Positions 31,736-32,185 of a stretch of 32,185 nucleotides of DNA are shown in pieces (positions within the stretch are counted from its first letter, which is position 1; each line of letters begins with the position of its first letter). The DNA lies in contig NZ_JAMFLH010000018.1 in NCBI RefSeq assembly GCF_023501975.1, positions 1 to 32,185 of the forward strand. Direction: 5' to 3'. Source of the DNA: Altererythrobacter sp. KTW20L (lineage in GTDB: Bacteria; Pseudomonadota; Alphaproteobacteria; Sphingomonadales; Sphingomonadaceae). Made by a program: the position numbers and the translations under genes. The notes below the pieces were generated by a model. It saw nothing but the letters and a program-made list of their open reading frames with translations. It was not told where the DNA came from and ran no database searches.

Positions 31736-31810
31736 TGGGGCGTCGCCAAGTGGTAAGGCACCGGTTTTTGGTACCGGCATTCGCAGGTTCGAATCCTGCC
31801 GCCCCAGCCA
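31736..31810 (+). tRNA. tRNA-Gln (anticodon TTG)
   Basis: A 75-base cloverleaf: the acceptor TGGGGCG pairs with CGCCCCA. The anticodon stem CCGGT/ACCGG encloses loop TTTTGGT, giving anticodon TTG for the CAA codon. The T arm is GCAGG/CCTGC around TTCGAAT. The 3' CCA is encoded, with G as discriminator. Confidence 0.95.
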
Positions 31811-31822
31811 GCATTTGCTGGC
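31807..31822. repeat. Palindrome overlapping the tRNA CCA end
   Basis: GCCAGCA TT TGCTGGC is a perfect seven-base stem that begins in the last four tRNA bases. No T-run follows. It may be a terminator or a processing site. Confidence 0.45.
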
Positions 31823-32185
31823 CAGGTAAGTATCTGAAAATCAATGAAAATGACTGCGTATAAAAACACCGTGGCTACCGGCGTGGAACCCTGCCTTGGC
31901 CACTTGTGAACTGGTATGATTCGTCGGGCTCGCGATTGCAAGATTTGCGCGAGCGGAATCCACAGGTAATGCCATGCTGCTGCGCGTGGAACCGATTAGA
32001 AAATTCGGCTGCTTTGCGCCCTAAAATCAGTCGTTAGAGCGCAGTTGCCTACTTCCCCGAAAGTGGACGTCAGTTGGAAGCTACTGCAAGGGGTCGGACA
32101 CCAGTCATGCGCAACTGACGCGCCTGATGAGAAGAAGCATTTGCGTTGAATTAGATACACGCGGCGCTGGTCGAGGTGGGACCAC
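31811..32185. other. Non-coding right end of the window
   Basis: No convincing gene is seen on either strand in these 375 bases. A few short frames exist but none has both a start signal and coding character. One nine-base inverted repeat (CGTCAGTTG at 32068-32076, CAACTGACG at 32112-32120) is present. The region may be the promoter side of a gene beyond the edge. Confidence 0.5.

Noticed and set aside
31629-31844. Minus-strand ORF with AGAAGFEPANAGTKN
   Set aside because: It is the reverse complement of the tRNA-Gln gene, a known source of spurious annotations.
32068-32120. Nine-base inverted repeat CGTCAGTTG/CAACTGACG
   Set aside because: It is too short and too widely spaced (35 bases) to call an attachment site or operator without support.
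1-32185. CRISPR array, insertion sequence or prophage
   Set aside because: No regularly spaced repeats, transposase, integrase or phage structural gene was seen; the terminase-like HTH protein alone is not phage evidence.

Overview
The window is a chromosomal stretch of a GC-rich alphaproteobacterium. It most resembles Sphingomonadales, probably the Erythrobacteraceae/Sphingomonadaceae. The basis is family recognition: a sphingomonad-type terminase-like HTH protein, a short RecO, a GcvA-like LysR regulator, a MEKHLA protein, MetZ-type methionine synthesis, a TonB-dependent receptor and frequent TTG/GTG starts. No rRNA gene is present, so the placement is inference. Coding density is high and nearly every gene is a housekeeping or conserved hypothetical gene. 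Accessory-looking DNA is confined to a few spots.

Left part (1-4420): a truncated RecF/OLD-like ATPase runs off the left edge on the minus strand. It is followed by a MarR-like regulator divergent from an HTH protein. Next come a LuxR-type HTH protein with a C-terminal membrane anchor, a small helical protein, a membrane protein that overlaps a divergent RadC/JAMM protein, and a small charged protein. Then (4590-12323) come a secreted protein of unknown function with a clear terminator, a DUF2189 membrane protein, a secreted protein with three PPC-like repeats, a GNAT acetyltransferase coupled by ATGA to a LysR regulator, and a large secreted M14 zinc carboxypeptidase.

Accessory patch (12324-13813): a small HEPN-like ORF (R-x4-H motif) and a secreted ankyrin-like gene lie between the peptidase and apaG. 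The ankyrin gene is bracketed by two copies of a 50-bp sequence (49/50 identical) that is the 3' end of apaG. This looks like a small integrated cassette that used apaG as target, and it is the most unusual structure in the window.

Middle (13769-22079, mostly minus strand): apaG, metZ and a small conserved protein form a methionine-related group. A GT39 protein-mannosyltransferase-like enzyme, a tiny PLDc_N membrane protein and a polyprenyl-phosphate mannose synthase fused to GtrA form a likely glycosylation pair. A minus-strand run follows: tlyA, tspO, ubiK-like, recO, leuB.

Right part (22201-32185): two coupled paralogous lipoproteins precede a 509-base gap. That gap holds a 19-codon ORF with an extraordinarily strong Shine-Dalgarno sequence and a good terminator. 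Then come ilvE, a DUF3817 protein, a secreted CarboxypepD_reg-like protein and a MEKHLA protein. A glutathione/quinone-type cluster follows (glutathionyl-hydroquinone reductase, O-methyltransferase, YghU-like GST), then a composite palindromic repeat, a TonB-dependent receptor, and tRNA-Gln(TTG). The last 375 bases show no gene.
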